NCBI GenBank assembly: GCA_025330725.1
Contig: JAIWND010000001.1
Span: forward strand, 186,001 to 250,000
Source: Chlamydoabsidia padenii
Taxonomy: Eukaryota; Mucoromycota; Mucoromycetes; Mucorales; Cunninghamellaceae
Direction of reading: 5' to 3'
Length of the DNA: 64,000 nucleotides
In this document: in pieces, positions 26,371-38,209 of the stretch
Layout: each line of letters opens with the position of its first letter
Position numbering within the stretch: the stretch's first letter is position 1
The notes under the pieces: model-generated
Database searches by the model: none
What the model saw: the letters and a program-made list of their open reading frames with translations, nothing else
Told to the model about the DNA's origin: nothing
Program-made: the position numbers and the translations under genes

Positions 26371-28307
26371 CTAATCTATTTCCATCAGGTCCTGTTGTTC
26401 GGGTTGCATAGTATTATCTACTTCGACTTCAGTGGAAGATCCTGAGGCCAAGCTTTGTGCTGATCGAGAATGACGGCGACGGCGATGATAGAATAACAAG
26501 GATTGCTGATTCGGTGATAAAAGACGATCAGAGGAGATGGTTTCATCGGCAGGTGGAGGTGGTGGTGGAAGAGAAGAACCTTCTCTCTGTTGTTGTTGCT
26601 GTTGCTGTGGTTGTTCGCTGTGGTTGTTTGTTGTTCGCTGATCCCCCTGTCCATTGTATCGTGTTCGATTGTCTTCTTCTTCTTCTTCTTCTTCTTCTTC
26701 TTCAGTCTCCAGATCCCTTGCCCTCGTCCTTCTTGTGTCTTGTCCTGGTAGAGATAACTGTTGGCGAGTGTCATGTGTTGGCTCCCTATTGAGGCCTTGT
26801 TGTGTTGCTGTAGTATGGTGATCCTGCTGCTGTTCCATTGTTCGAGTTTCGTCCATGTTCATAGGGATATGTGTTGTGGTGACGTCTACTACTCCATCCA
26901 ATGAATGTTCGGTGGTGGCCAAAGGATCATCAGGAGGTGGAGGTGGTGCTGTTGCTGCGATGGCGGCGGCTGTAGTTGCAGCTGTTGTAGTTGAGACTAT
27001 GTTCGGAGGATGACTTGTATGAGTTCGTTCCACGCACCACCAACGATGGCCTTCCCCCCAGGCTTTAGATTGGCATGTTTTCGAGCAATATTTGGCTTTC
27101 CGACTATCAAAGAGAAAAAAAAAAGGATATGTCAAGTTCCATTTTATACTTACATATACTTTTACCATCTACGGCATTTCGCAAATTCACGTGGATATCG
27201 TTCCCATTTCCCACAATGCATATAAGCACATTGACGAATCCCACCTTGCGATTCATCCTTTCGACAAGCATTGCGCATGATGACCCCCGCCCAGTAAATA
27301 ATCGTCTGAGGATGGATCCTGTGTGTAAACTTTTCCACCACCGAGAAGACATTGTGTCGATGATCGTTATGGAATGTGTTTCGAATATGTGGGTATTTGG
27401 ATAGATAGGCCAATAGTTGTAACGACAGTAAGATATCTTCTTCTCGGTGAAGGACAGCATCATAGGCAAGACTGTTGAGAAGTGGAATGGATGTCAAGTT
27501 GGCGGTTTTGTTGTTCCTTGACTTTTGAAGTTGTTTGGTTGATCCATGAGGTAAAAAGGTACGTCGTTTGGGCATAGAGAATGGTGGACTTGACGAGAAG
27601 CGAATTGGACAACGTGAGAGTGGTGGAGGTGGTGTTGCTGAATGCCTTTCTGCTGTAATTGGTGGTGATGGTGTTGTCGCTTCAGAGTCATTGTTGGTAT
27701 CAGCTGAAGAAGGATAGATGCTGAATAATCGCCTAGAAAGTTGAGCAGGTGTTTGCCTTGAATGAGGAGACAAAGGCAAGGTGGGTAAAGAGAGAGCAGT
27801 ATTGTTGGTCAATGTTGTTGTAGCTGGTGTTGTTGTTGTTGTTATTGTGGTGGTGGTGGTGTGACCATTGGTGATAGTGATGCCATTGCTACTGCTTCGT
27901 TCTTGTTCCTTTTCCAGTTTTGCTTGTCCCAGAGCCCTTAAGAAGTTTTCCAAGATGGCCAATACAACATGGACGGCACCTACTTCCACCACACGGATCC
28001 GTATTGCTTCAGTGCCCCGTACACCGATATTCACAACGCACTGGAAAGCAAGTGACCATTTCCTTGAAGAGTGTTTATCAGTGTTGTGACTTGTCGCCAG
28101 GATCTTGACCAACCGTTCCAAACCACCATCCGAGGCAAGTATTTCACGCATACGAGGAGAAGTCGATGTCATATAAGCAAGATGAGTGAGTGAGTTTACC
28201 AAAGGAAGAGTTGCCGTACAGTCCAGTGCCCTTCGATCGTATAGTGTTGAAGAGATAACAATGGCTGCTTTGTTTTGCGATGGTGAGCTAAAGTTGGGCT
28301 CACGCAT
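26371..28307 (-). CDS. MUB1: MYND zinc-finger protein, Mub1/SamB family
   Basis: Partner of an Ubr2-type ubiquitin ligase in yeast (Rpn4 turnover); SamB in Aspergillus controls septum and growth-site positioning. Two exons (28307-27166, 27103-26371) give 624 aa. The N-terminus MREPNFSSPSQNKAA and LYDRRALDCTATLPLVNSL is diagnostic, followed by an armadillo-like helical region. The MYND finger spans the intron: CAYMHCGKWE, then CRRCRKAKYCSKTCQ and a His/Cys pair near 27040. The C-terminus is low-complexity: poly-Ala, a run of ten Glu, poly-Gln and poly-Pro. A Thr-rich insert (about 27830) interrupts the helical region. The simple-repeat tracts are expected to vary between strains. Confidence 0.93.
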
Positions 28308-28398
28308 TGTGTCGTATTAGATATAATAGAGTTATAAGGAGATTGTAGAATCAAAAAAAGAGTAAGTACAAGATGATGATAAAAGAAAAAGAGAGGAC

Positions 28399-28400
<2 letters not shown>

Positions 28401-28443
<43 letters not shown>
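28401..28443. repeat. Poly-A tract, 43 bases
   Basis: Uninterrupted A-run about 95 bases upstream of the MYND gene start and 60 bases from a promoter element; poly(dA:dT) of this kind usually keeps nucleosomes off promoters. Confidence 0.85.
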
Positions 28444-28445
<2 letters not shown>

Positions 28446-28504
28446 GGGTTGAAAAACAACAGAAAAGAAAAAATTGCGTCTCTTCCTTTTTGGTGCTACC
28501 ATTT

Positions 28505-28515
28505 CGGGATTTGAA
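28505..28515 (+). promoter_or_regulatory. CGGGATTTGAA promoter element (Mub1/SamB)
   Basis: Exact copy 198 bases upstream of the MYND gene ATG, reversed relative to it, beyond the poly-A tract. Confidence 0.5.
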
Positions 28516-29419
28516 ATTCGGAGGAGCTGCCTTCCCCGCTGGTCTATCTTTCCTTGATTCATTGAAACAACACTCTCTTTTGCTACTATCAAGATTTTTT
28601 CTAAATGCAACTGAGTCCAATGCTGTCATGAAAAAGAATAATGAACTTATTTAGATGGTTACTTGAAAGGTCTATAAATGGAACTTAGGACGAAGGTGAA
28701 AACTGTCTTTTTGATTCCCTAATCGGGGTTGTAGAAGAGACGTCTTGTCATCGTTATCACTTTTCTGCCCTTGTCCCAGCGTTATTATGTCATTGTCCCT
28801 TCCTCGACCTGAGGTTCCCACCATTCTGCCACCTTTTTATTGCCCACACTATAGTACTTGTACCTTTGTTTTAAAACTTCTAATAAACGACTTTTTTCTT
28901 TTTCTATTTATTTTTAATCCCCTTCCATGGATTACAATTGGTTGATACATTCTATATTGTAGGATGCACACTTTGCTTGCTTTTATCCACGGGATTGGCC
29001 TGTGCAAACGTGTTAACGCTGACGGAATTTGAAAATACGGGTGACATCCATCCGATCTCTTTCTCTTTAGGAAACAAGGAAATAGGTAATTCAATTAATT
29101 CACAGGATTAACTCTCAACTAGTATGGAGATTATACGGTTAGACTATGGGGTAAATCATACGACTATCAAGTCTTTTATACTATTTTTCGTGTCGAGCGG
29201 GCTCAGGTGTTCGGGGATTGAATAATACGACTTGCATTCGACAGTGAGGCAAACTCAAGTCCCTCAAGGTAAGAGAGTGCACATATCGTAACATTCTTTT
29301 CAACATGCATTGATGGGTCGGTATTCAGAAAATGTTCCACGTTGCATTTGGGGGTTTACCCTTACTCGTCAACCGAGCTGGCCTGCTATTTACTGCCAAC
29401 ATAATCCCCAAAGCATGGT

Positions 29420-29430
29420 CGGGATTTGAA
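29420..29430 (+). promoter_or_regulatory. Orphan CGGGATTTGAA element
   Basis: Exact copy with no recognised gene within 500 bases on either side. Confidence 0.4.
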
Positions 29431-29943
29431 TTTCAAAATCCGATTCTGCATGAAATTCCACATTTGTCAAAGTTCCCTACGTGGTCTGAGCCGGTCTGCA
29501 CGACGAGCAATTCACGTTCCAAAAAAAAAAATCCACGATCTTTACACGATTTGCATGATTTACATGATTAAATCATGGTCAGATCATGTATTAAATAAAC
29601 CGCGTACCCCCCCCCCCCGATCTGGCCTGATATTACCAATGGATATTAATGATTAGAGTGGCTATTATGGTACTCGCTTTCATTCCCAACCACTTTTACT
29701 GTATAATGGAACCGAGGTTGGAGTGATACACACTTTTCCGATTAGGTAGGAAAGAAAAGACAAACTTCCCCCACACATCATCAATAACAATCCCGATCAT
29801 CTTCACAAAAGGCAGCATTCTCCCACCCCCACCCCCAAAGATACATGAATAGTTGACATCAAAAGCAGTGTTTTATTGATATATATATAAATGTATGATG
29901 ATAAAAATAAAAAAAAGAGAGTTACCTAACACAAATAACTAAT

Positions 29944-31133
29944 CTATACAATACGTTCCAATTCTCTTGCATAAGCCAAAGTGCGAGTCATGATTTGTTC
30001 TTGAGGGATTTCCACGGTATCCTTGTCGTCAGCACCAAAGTATATCACTTGTTCAGCAGGGTTCACCTTCCATCCTTGTTCATTAGCAAAGTCCAATAGT
30101 TCTTGAGTGTTCTTCAAGAACAATAAAGTGCCGGCGTCTTGTAAAGGGAGAGAGTCGTAAGCCTTTTCACTACAGCTGGCGATTTCGTTTCTAAAGTTTA
30201 AAGAAGATAAAGAGTAAGTAAAAACCAAATAGTAGAGGGAGATCCGCCTGTATCTTTACCTGATGGTGTTGATCAAAATATCATAGAAGAACATAAATTC
30301 TTCACCTTGTACTGTGCTTCTAGTGCTCCACACTTTGTTGTAACTACCTTCCATCAAGAATTGTTCTACATCACCCCCCCCCCCCCGCAAAAAAAAAAGT
30401 TAGTCTATGGGTATCATCCAAACCCTCCTTCCCCACCCCCACGTTTTTTCTTTTCTTTACCTAAATCCACCGCTTGTTTGATATATTGGTTTGATTGGAG
30501 TTGTTCAGGATCGATAGTTTCCAAAGAAGTATGGAAGTCAGATAGACGATTTTGTGATAAAAGTCGAAGTAGGTTCAATCCAATAAGAGGGTACATTTGA
30601 GGTGAAGGTGGAAGTACGGACCTAGATTTTTTTTTTTTAAAAAAAAAAAAAATCAAATAGTTGAGTTAGACCCTCCCCCTTTTTTTTATACTGGATAAAC
30701 TTACCCAAGGTCATGATAGTAAGGATGGAGTTGAGCAATGTATCGTTCAAAAGATGAGATATCCTTGACTCGGACACTGTGGTACGCACCCATTTCAAGA
30801 ATTTCCCCTGTTGACAATAATAATATAAAAAAAGATGTGTAAGTCCAACATCAATGTTATCCAAACAAAAACGTACTTGCCACCACCAAAACATTAGAGT
30901 CTGTTTGCGCTGAAGGAGTATATGCACCCAATTGGATCATTGCCATCTATAAAAAAGTAAAGAGATGGGACCATTAATAGACTTGTTCCTTTTATTTTTA
31001 TTTTTACAAAGGTACGAAGGAGAGCAGTTACCTTGGACTGGACCAGCAATTGGTTACATTTCTGTAAGTTGGGAGAAGAAGCATGGAGTTCTGACTTGAG
31101 TTGATCGCGGAGTGCTGGTAAGTTTTGAGACAT
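29944..31133 (-). CDS. RPN12: 26S proteasome regulatory subunit Rpn12 (PSMD8)
   Basis: Lid subunit whose late incorporation completes the 19S particle. About six exons give roughly 270 aa, as expected. The N-terminus MSQNLPALRDQLKSEL leads into helical repeats (LPPSPQMYPLIGLNLLRLLSQNR, split here only as a landmark at about 30640-30560). The C-terminal PCI-type winged helix holds GWKVNPAEQVIYFG, and the chain ends at RTLAYARELERIV, the conserved C-terminal helix that anchors the lid. Start at 31133 matches family starts. A promoter-element variant (GGGCGGGTTTTCAAAA on minus, about 31248-31263) lies 115 bases upstream. Confidence 0.95.
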
Positions 31134-31349
31134 TGTTCGTAAATGAGAGATAGGAGAAGAAGAAACAAAAGAAAAAAAAAAAAAAAAAAAGTACGCGTGG
31201 ACCCGCTCTCTCCAAAGTCACCTCTTAAAGGATATTTAAATTCCGGTTTTGAAAACCCGCCCTTCAAATTTGGATCAGGAATATGAGAGTTTATTTAAAA
31301 AGATGTTTACAATAAAAAGCTATAAATTACTATTCCTATGTTTTGAAAA

Positions 31350-33427
31350 CTATCTAAAATAAGCAGGAGGGGCTTCGGGACCATTGTATTCATGTCGCTG
31401 GTGATCTTCTTCCAATGCCTGTTGAGAGTAAATGGGTAACTGGTGAGTGTGAGACAATGGATCGTCCAGAGATAGTGTTCTTGGTGATAATACTGGTGCT
31501 GAAGATGATGATGTTGGCACTGTGGTATCAATAAAAGATAATCTTGTTGTTAAAGTCGGAGAGATCACAGAAGGAGAGAGAGGTGATGTCAATTCATTGT
31601 TGCTACTATCAAAGTTGGTGTTTATTATGGATGGTGTAGATGACAATGATGCTGAAGATGGAGGTATCATCATCACCATTCCCACAGAATCAGTATTAGC
31701 GTTTTCAGAGTATTCTGGAAGCACCCCATTTCGTTCGACTTCAGCATTAGATTGATTGACCTCCAAGGCATCATCCACTGTCACTCGTCCACTTGTTTCT
31801 GCTGCTACAGCTACAATCGCCGCATTGGATCCCATTCGTAAGATTGATATTTCACGATCCAAGTTGATATTCTCCAGGCATCCATTTTGTCGTAATAATG
31901 CCTCAAGCATGATGATTTGTTGATCGATCCATTCAATTGTCTTTTGTTCATAGTGGTATTTGGTGATGGCTAGTTGACTTTGTAACTTGTTCAGGCGTGG
32001 GTTCAGTTGGGTGCGCAGGATGGTTTCGACTTTTAAACGATAGCCTCGATAGGCTGTCAAGACGGAAATCACATTGTCATCTATTATAATAAAATGAATG
32101 GGGTTGAGATCATTTCATTTTATCATATCAAAAAGGGTGACAGCAATTTACCATGATTGAAGGATGAGCTGGGAATCAAAGGGACAGCATTTTTGCATAA
32201 TTTTGATGCTTGTGACTGTAATAGATATGCTTCACTTGCCAACTTTTCAGCATCTACATAATAATAAATGAAAAGACAAAGAGTGTTGTTAGTTTTAAGA
32301 AAAGATTCATTTGTTCCTTCAAGTTACCTTTTAAAGATGGGACGGTGATATCCATCATGGTAGTCAAGATTGGTGATTTCATAAAGAGAGAATGTTGTTG
32401 CCCAGAAGATGCATGACCAGCCAAGGCTTGTCGATCCAAAAAAGTCGAAGCGCCAGGTAATGTCATCATAGCCTTTTCCATCAAGTCCCTTGCTTCATAT
32501 AGTTTCTTTTGAGCAGCCATATGCGATTTGATATCCATTTCAATCTATGTATGTGATATATAAAAAAAAAGGGGGAAGGGAAGTTGATTAAGATTACCAC
32601 CACCACCAGTTTACTTATTCTTATTCTTACCTTTGGAATATCACTAGCCAGTTGAGTTGCTTCTTCTTTCAAGTGTCGTTCAATAACTTGAGATGAATCA
32701 TCAGGCATATCAGGTACAATCTGCATATATATATATATATGAGGGTTAGTAAGTCGAAGGCCTGAGTTTATTTCTACTCTTACCTCGTCATAAAGTGAGT
32801 GTAGGTTCGAACAATGAGTATCCAAAGTGTGCTTGTTCATATGAAGATCCTGTAACTAGATTACAATAAAAACAAAGAGTTTAGTTTATGTGTCATCTTG
32901 ATTAATGTAAAGTGAGTTTACCATGGTTTCAGCAGATCGTAGTTGAGATTCAATATCCGCTAGTTTCGTTTCACATCGTCGTAAGCGTTCAATCAAGTCG
33001 GTATAAGAGGGTTCGTTTTTGTGGTCCCGGTTTGAAGAAGAAGAAGAAGAAGAAGTCGAATTCCGTCGAAGCATGGATAAACTAGAAGAGGCATCTTGTT
33101 TCACTCGTAAATCCAAACTAGATAATAAAAGAATGAGAGATCTATATGTTAGTTTTCTTGTTATTCATACGCCTATTTACCTTTTCTTTTTTCTTTCTTT
33201 CTTTGTTTATCAACAGGTATAGTTTACATTTGCTTTTCCAACAGTGTTTTCAAGTGACTTTCTCGTTCATGTCGTTGCTTGAGCCCGTCGTAATACTTTG
33301 ACTGGACAGGGAGAGATTCACGCACCCATTGTAGTTGAGTAATGTCTTTTAATAGTCTGACGAATTGGTCTTGTGGGTCGGTGATAAAAGGTGTCGTCTG
33401 TTGAGCAGTATCGGCTGTTGTGGTCAT
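31350..33427 (-). CDS. Coiled-coil protein with C-terminal PPxY motif, unrecognised
   Basis: Seven or so exons give about 540 aa. Exon 1 ends with EKQ and splices, with a GTAAAC donor, into the exon LDLRVKQDASSSLSML. The body is predicted coiled coil throughout (for example LIERLRRCETKLADIESQLR and LNPRLNKLQSQLAITKYHYEQ), broken by a Ser run near 33030. The last ~190 residues are Ser/Thr/Pro-rich and end in EAPPAYFR, a PPxY motif of the kind bound by WW domains of Rsp5/Nedd4 ubiquitin ligases. No signal peptide, membrane segment or enzyme motif. A scaffold or ligase-adaptor role is inference from those two features. Gene model confident, function unknown. Confidence 0.7.
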
Positions 33428-33673
33428 TGGTTAAAAGAATAAAATGTGAAACAAGAAAGAAATGCACACAAAAAGGAGGCGGATTGATTTTTTATGTTTT
33501 ATTTGTGGGGCCCAATTCGTCGGCATTTGAATGTTAGGGCCCAACCCCGATTTGAATGAATAAAATAATGCAAAACCATCTCCTTTAAAGACAAGCAAGC
33601 TCATTGATGAATTGATAAATCATTGACTAAAAACATTTTGTATACATACATCATCTTATTGAAGGGAAAAAAG

Positions 33674-33680
33674 TATATAA
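33674..33680 (+). promoter_or_regulatory. TATA box
   Basis: TATATAA, 46 bases upstream of the ATG of the small secreted-protein gene. Most other genes here lack an obvious TATA box and carry the CGGGATTTGAA element instead. Confidence 0.5.
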
Positions 33681-33725
33681 AGCACACGGAAGCAGAGTAA
33701 AGACCCAAACCATTCACATTGTACC

Positions 33726-34022
33726 ATGACGGCTGACACATGGTTCCTTCTAGTAGTCTTCTTAAGCAGTGCTTACTCAATAATTATGGTCAATGCATTA
33801 CCTCAACAAAGTAATGAAATGGATGACACTGTTAATTCTCCATCTTCCTGGTCTCCATCAGCAGCAATCCAAAGTACTTTACCTTCGGCCCTTCCTCAAA
33901 ATGCTGGTAGTGCCAATGGAGGAGGTCTGCTTCATGATTTTGGAAAGGCAAAACTGGGTTATGATGCTTACAAGCTTGCAAAAACTCGGCTAACTAATGT
34001 CGCACATTCTATTCATCACTAA
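33726..34022 (+). CDS. Small secreted or anchored protein (98 aa), unrecognised
   Basis: Single exon, 98 aa. Residues 1-25 form a clear signal peptide or signal anchor: a short polar start, then WFLLVVFLSSAYSIIMV followed by NALP, a plausible cleavage site. The rest is Ser/Pro/Asn-rich, with GSANGGGLLHDFGKAKLGYD and an amphipathic, Lys-rich C-terminal helix ending AHSIHH. There are no cysteines after the signal, so it is not a disulfide-rich effector. Its TATA box and lack of the common element set it apart from neighbours and suggest regulated expression. Function unknown; a cell-surface or secreted peptide is the modest reading. Confidence 0.65.
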   Translation: MTADTWFLLVVFLSSAYSIIMVNALPQQSNEMDDTVNSPSSWSPSAAIQSTLPSALPQNAGSANGGGLLHDFGKAKLGYDAYKLAKTRLTNVAHSIHH

Positions 34023-34248
34023 GAAAGCAGTGAACTCTTATCTATCATTATCTTGTTTTTCACTTTTTAAAATAAACTGCTTTTTTATATTTATAAAGCG
34101 AGTGGGAGCCGGGGTTTGAAACTGAAAATGACAAAGAGCCCCCCCCATTTTTTTTCCTTTTCTTTCTTTCTTTCCCAACTCCACATTCGATCTTTATTGT
34201 ATCTGTTAATATGTATATTGTAAGTGAGTAGTATGTTATATGATATAT

Positions 34249-35447
34249 TTATGAATGGATGGGGTGTGGATTCTCCATGTACAGTGAACTAACCCGTTTT
34301 CCAGCCGTGGCGATGTTTGTAGACTCTGACACGACTAGGGACATGGATGAAGGATTGGTTGTTTGGTCTTTAACTTGTGACTCAACTGTGGTGGATTGGG
34401 CAATACAGTGTTTAGGAAACACCCCTCTTGTTTGTCCGCGGGTGATATTGACACCAAGACACCAACCATCATCGTATTCTTCAAATACCTGGACTTGGTC
34501 ATTAGGCTGGACATCGATTTCGTCACTCAAGGTAGGAACATAGGTCGCGACGATGGTGAAGGTACCAATAGGTGGTTGTTGCCATATATCAGTACCAGGC
34601 TGATTTGGTGGAACAGAGGTAAGTATGGTGGCGGGAACATTGGAAGATGATAAAGAAGGTGTTTCGGCCATGCTGGGCTCTGTGATGGGGAACGTGGATT
34701 GATAATCATGAATCATGGGTGGAGGGGTAATCATGGGCTGAAGCTGATGTTGGTATTGTGCTGGACCAGCAGCAGGAGGAGTGTCTTGGTGGGAAGTGAA
34801 AGCCATGGGGGGTGGGGGTGGGAAACTAACGAATCCTTCATTATAGGGATCTCGCATGGCACCAGCACCAGCACGAGCCAACATTCTCTTTTGACGACGA
34901 CGACGCATGATGAAAAACGCCAGGCATCCACAACAAATAATAAGGACCACAGCAACAATCGCACCAATCGCACTACCGGATAAATTATCACTGGCATTGT
35001 TGGAATCTAATGACGATGATGATGGGCTAACGGTTGAAGATGATGAACTGGAGATCGACATGGGATTATCTATTGATGACGATGGTGGTAGAGTGGTAGA
35101 GGGTAGGCTTGTAGGGGCTACTGTGGTAGCTGATGATGATGATGATGATGATGATGATGGTGTTGCTACTGGAGTCGTAGAAGAACTCTCCTTGGTGCTT
35201 GTTGTTTTGGTGGCTGCACCTCCTGGGAAAACCGTCTTTTGTGAAGAACCATTGGTAAAACCTCTATCTGGATTGGACGTTGGATCTACCGCTATTATAT
35301 TAATGAAATTAGATATAGACTTGGATATAGATTCCTTTTTATATACACAATAAAACAATAAACAATACTATAATGACATTACTTGCCTCTTTTGTAATTA
35401 GACGATGATCTGAAAATGGCTGGCAGGATATTTGCCAAAGCATTCAT
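34249..35447 (-). CDS. Single-pass membrane protein with C-terminal SH3 domain (Fus1-like layout)
   Basis: Two exons (35447-35387, 35291-34249) give 367 aa. The first intron begins GCAAGT, a GC-AG intron, which joins the exons in frame. After a Ser/Thr-rich, probably O-glycosylated outer region comes the membrane segment AIGAIVAVVLIICCGCLAFF, then a basic stop-transfer RRRRQKR, a Pro-rich linker (FPPPPPMAF, MITPPPMIH), and an SH3 domain: VATYVPTLSDEIDVQPND, then DDGWCLGV and GVFPKHC. The chain ends in a Ser/Thr tail. The layout resembles fungal Fus1/Sho1-type surface sensors, but one membrane pass rules out Sho1. There is no strong signal peptide, so the membrane segment may act as the signal anchor. 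Confidence 0.83.
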
Positions 35448-36244
35448 TGTGGGTTTGGGAAAAGGGTGGTGGGTGGTCTATGATGAAAAGATGGGTAGAT
35501 GTATGGTCAGTCATCGTCAATAAGATCGGTCATGATTGATGTCTTTACCTAGAGATATGATCTTGGTCTATGTGAATAGAAAGAAAGAAAAGAAAAGAAA
35601 AAAAAAAGTGCTTTCATTCGATAACAAACTAATAGTATCACTGTACGACTTGAATATATTGGATCTGACTTTCTTTTCGGTAAAACATGTATTTGCTAAA
35701 CGTGGACATTTTATGTTACATGGCTTTTGATGAAGATCCCTTTGTAAAGTTGAAATACATCACTTTGAAAAGATAGTATGGAATATATATTTTTTTTGAT
35801 CTGATCAACTTTACCATACTTTCATTCCTTTTACTCTATACAAAGGATCGTTTTGATCATTTACTATTTCGAATCCCCATTTCCGGGCTTTATCAAATCC
35901 CCGCCTAATACAAGTTTAATTGCTTTTGTGCTCAAAAGGATCCACTGGGGTTGGCATTAGACAATTACCACTAGATACATCTAGCCCCTTTTTTCCAATC
36001 ACACAAATAAAGTCGATACCATGTATACCCTTCACTTTTCCCAAAAAAAAAAAAAAAAACCGGGATTTAAAATCGTTTGACATTTCAAATGCCGATCAAT
36101 GCACAAATAATCATGTTTTAGAGGGGTAAATAAAAGTTTTATTAAATAAATAAAGTCTATGTTGTAGTGAATCTATGTGATTCTATGCTAGAGGGTAGGA
36201 TGTAAAGGGATTAAAATGTACAAAGTCAGTTAAAGGCCAGTGAA
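35448..36244. other. Intergenic region
   Basis: Promoter of the SH3 gene and 3' flank of the ankyrin gene. Contains imperfect promoter elements (TCAAATCCCCGCC at about 35893-35905; CGGGATTTAA at 36061-36070 after an A-run). No gene supported. Confidence 0.45.
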
Positions 36245-37072
36245 TCAAGTAAAATTGACAGTGTTCATATCAGGGACAGCACCATGATCGATCAGCACCT
36301 GGACCATTTTCCAAAGTTTCTTGTGAGCACATTCCTTGAGGGTTTCTGAATCAGGAGTAACCTTCAAGTGATCCAAAAAGTACAAGACCATTTCCATATT
36401 GTTACGAGCAGCACAGGTCCGCAATGCCATGTTATTACGAATAGTTGGATTGGCGCCATACTTGATGAGTTGTTGTACCTTGTCTAATCGTCCGAATTGA
36501 GCGCTTTTCACCAATGGATATCCTTTTGGTTTATCGGGAGATCCACCACGGTCGAGTAAGAGAGTGATCAGGGCATTGGTGTCTTCGGTAGGATGTTCAC
36601 GGCTAAATAAGTGAGGTGGCATCTTTTTCTTGGTATAGGGTATCGTCAGTTCGTTAATTGAATCTTGTTGTTGTTGTTGGTATAGAACATCCATGCGAAA
36701 AAGGAGTCGAGTTGTAAAAAAAGGGAAAAGTACACCAGCTTCAAAGGCTGCCTTGATGTCATTGTTGTGTCGATAAAGTAACCAAGTTATCTTGACCGAG
36801 TCAGCACAGTGATAAAGATGATAAGCCAAGGTTCGACAGACAAGAGGAAGATGTGGATTAGAAGAGAGAATAAAGATTTCACACAAGAGTTCATGAGGTA
36901 ATAAAGTCAAGCGCTGTGATGGTAGTGATTGGTTGATTTTTATTCGTTTGCTGGTTTCACTACTACAAGTCAAAGATTCGTCGTCGTCGTCGTCAGTATC
37001 AGTCCCGGAAGAAGAAGAAGAGTATATCAGACCCCAATCATCGTCAGCTTGTTTTCTTTTGATCCCGGACAT
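36245..37072 (-). CDS. F-box-like and ankyrin-repeat protein (275 aa)
   Basis: Single exon, 275 aa. The N-terminus has a basic KRKQ patch, then Ser and Asp runs (SSSSSGTDTDDDDDES) and a second basic patch KRIKI that could be nuclear import signals. Residues about 55-85, LTLLPHELLCEIFILSSNPH, look like a divergent F-box. From about residue 165 come ankyrin-type repeats: LITLLLDRGGSPDK, KVQQLIKYGANPTIRN and MVQVLIDHGAVPD. A substrate adaptor for ubiquitin ligation is plausible but the F-box call is weaker than the ankyrin call. It is head to head with EMG1 across 191 bases. Confidence 0.78.
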   Translation of the reverse strand: MSGIKRKQADDDWGLIYSSSSSGTDTDDDDDESLTCSSETSKRIKINQSLPSQRLTLLPHELLCEIFILSSNPHLPLVCRTLAYHLYHCADSVKITWLLYRHNNDIKAAFEAGVLFPFFTTRLLFRMDVLYQQQQQDSINELTIPYTKKKMPPHLFSREHPTEDTNALITLLLDRGGSPDKPKGYPLVKSAQFGRLDKVQQLIKYGANPTIRNNMALRTCAARNNMEMVLYFLDHLKVTPDSETLKECAHKKLWKMVQVLIDHGAVPDMNTVNFT

Positions 37073-37263
37073 GAGTTGAGGTAAGAGAGAAAGAGAGAGA
37101 GAGAGAGAGAGAGGGAATAGGAAAAAAAGACACCAAGATATTTCATTTGCAGGATTTCATTCCAAGCCACCAGTGCAGAATCTGATTTTCAATCCCAGAT
37201 TTTCTTTTTAAGACGGGCCCTTTTTTTTTCGCTCTCTCTCTCTCTTTCCTTCCACACTCCATT

Positions 37264-38209
37264 ATGTCTAACCCCGCCAAAAGATCGAACGAATCCAGCA
37301 ATCAACCTGACGAAGAAGCCAAACGTATTCGGGTAGGTGCTACTCGTGAATCCAACAACAATGCCGATATTCACATGGTACCTCAAGCACCCAAGGTCCC
37401 CAAGACATTGTTAGAAAAAGAAAACGCTCGACGACTGATTGTGGTATTGGAAGGTGCCACTATGGAAACACTCAAGATTGGTAAAAACAAGGAAGGCAAC
37501 TATCAGCTATTGAACGTGGATGACCATTTACATATATTAAAGAAGACTGGACGGGAAACTTATGAAGCTCGACCTGATATTACTCACCAATGTCTACTCA
37601 CCTTATTGGATAGTCCTCTCAACAAGGCGGGTTTGTTACAAGTGTTTATTCATACCCAAAAGAATGTACTCATCGAAGTCAACCCACACATTCGTATCCC
37701 TCGTACCTTTAAACGGTTTGCCGGTCTAATGGGTAAGCTTCACAAGAACATATATATATATATATATAGGAGGACTCTTGCTAACTAACATTTTTTATTT
37801 TTACTAGTCCAACTTCTTCACAAACTCAGTATCCGGGCGGTCAATGGTCAAGAAAAGTTGCTACGTGTAGTGGAAAACCCTGTCTCAAAATACTTCCCTA
37901 CTAATAGCTACAAGATGGGTAAGAAATTGGGTGATAGAGGTGGGATCATCTTCTAATGCACTTCTTCTTCCTTCTTCATGTATAGCTCTCTCTTGGGATG
38001 CACCAACTGTCAAATTATCGGAATATATGCCAACTATCCCTAAAGACAAGAACATTGTGGTGGCTATTGGTTCTATGGCCCATGGTACTGATGACTTTGC
38101 TGATGCCTATGTTGACGAAAAGATCAGTGTATCCGACTACTCTTTGTCTGCCTCGGTTGCTTGTGGTAAAATTGCTTGTGCTGTTGAAGAACTTTGGGGG
38201 ATAGTATAG
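37264..38209 (+). CDS. EMG1: EMG1/NEP1, 18S rRNA pseudouridine N1-methyltransferase
   Basis: SPOUT-fold enzyme that methylates the hypermodified pseudouridine of 18S rRNA and is needed for small-subunit assembly in the nucleolus. Three exons (37264-37732, 37808-37918, 37986-38209) give 267 aa. A disordered charged N-terminus precedes the fold, which starts [19 protein letters not shown]. Conserved blocks are [38 protein letters not shown], and the knotted cofactor-binding region [14 protein letters not shown] with [16 protein letters not shown]. All splice junctions keep the conserved blocks intact. Start at 37264 is the first ATG after a pyrimidine tract. Confidence 0.96.

Larger units (their letters stand above)
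28308..29943. other. Long intergenic region with poly-A tract and two exact promoter elements
   Basis: Next to the MYND gene are a 43-base A-run and one exact promoter element. A second exact element at 29420-29430 has no supported gene. An open frame beginning at ATG 29450, just downstream of that element, encodes about 68 residues with an Arg/Ser-rich start but matches nothing I know. An ATGATTT-type short repeat occurs at 29540-29590 and runs of C near 29608. Confidence 0.4.
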
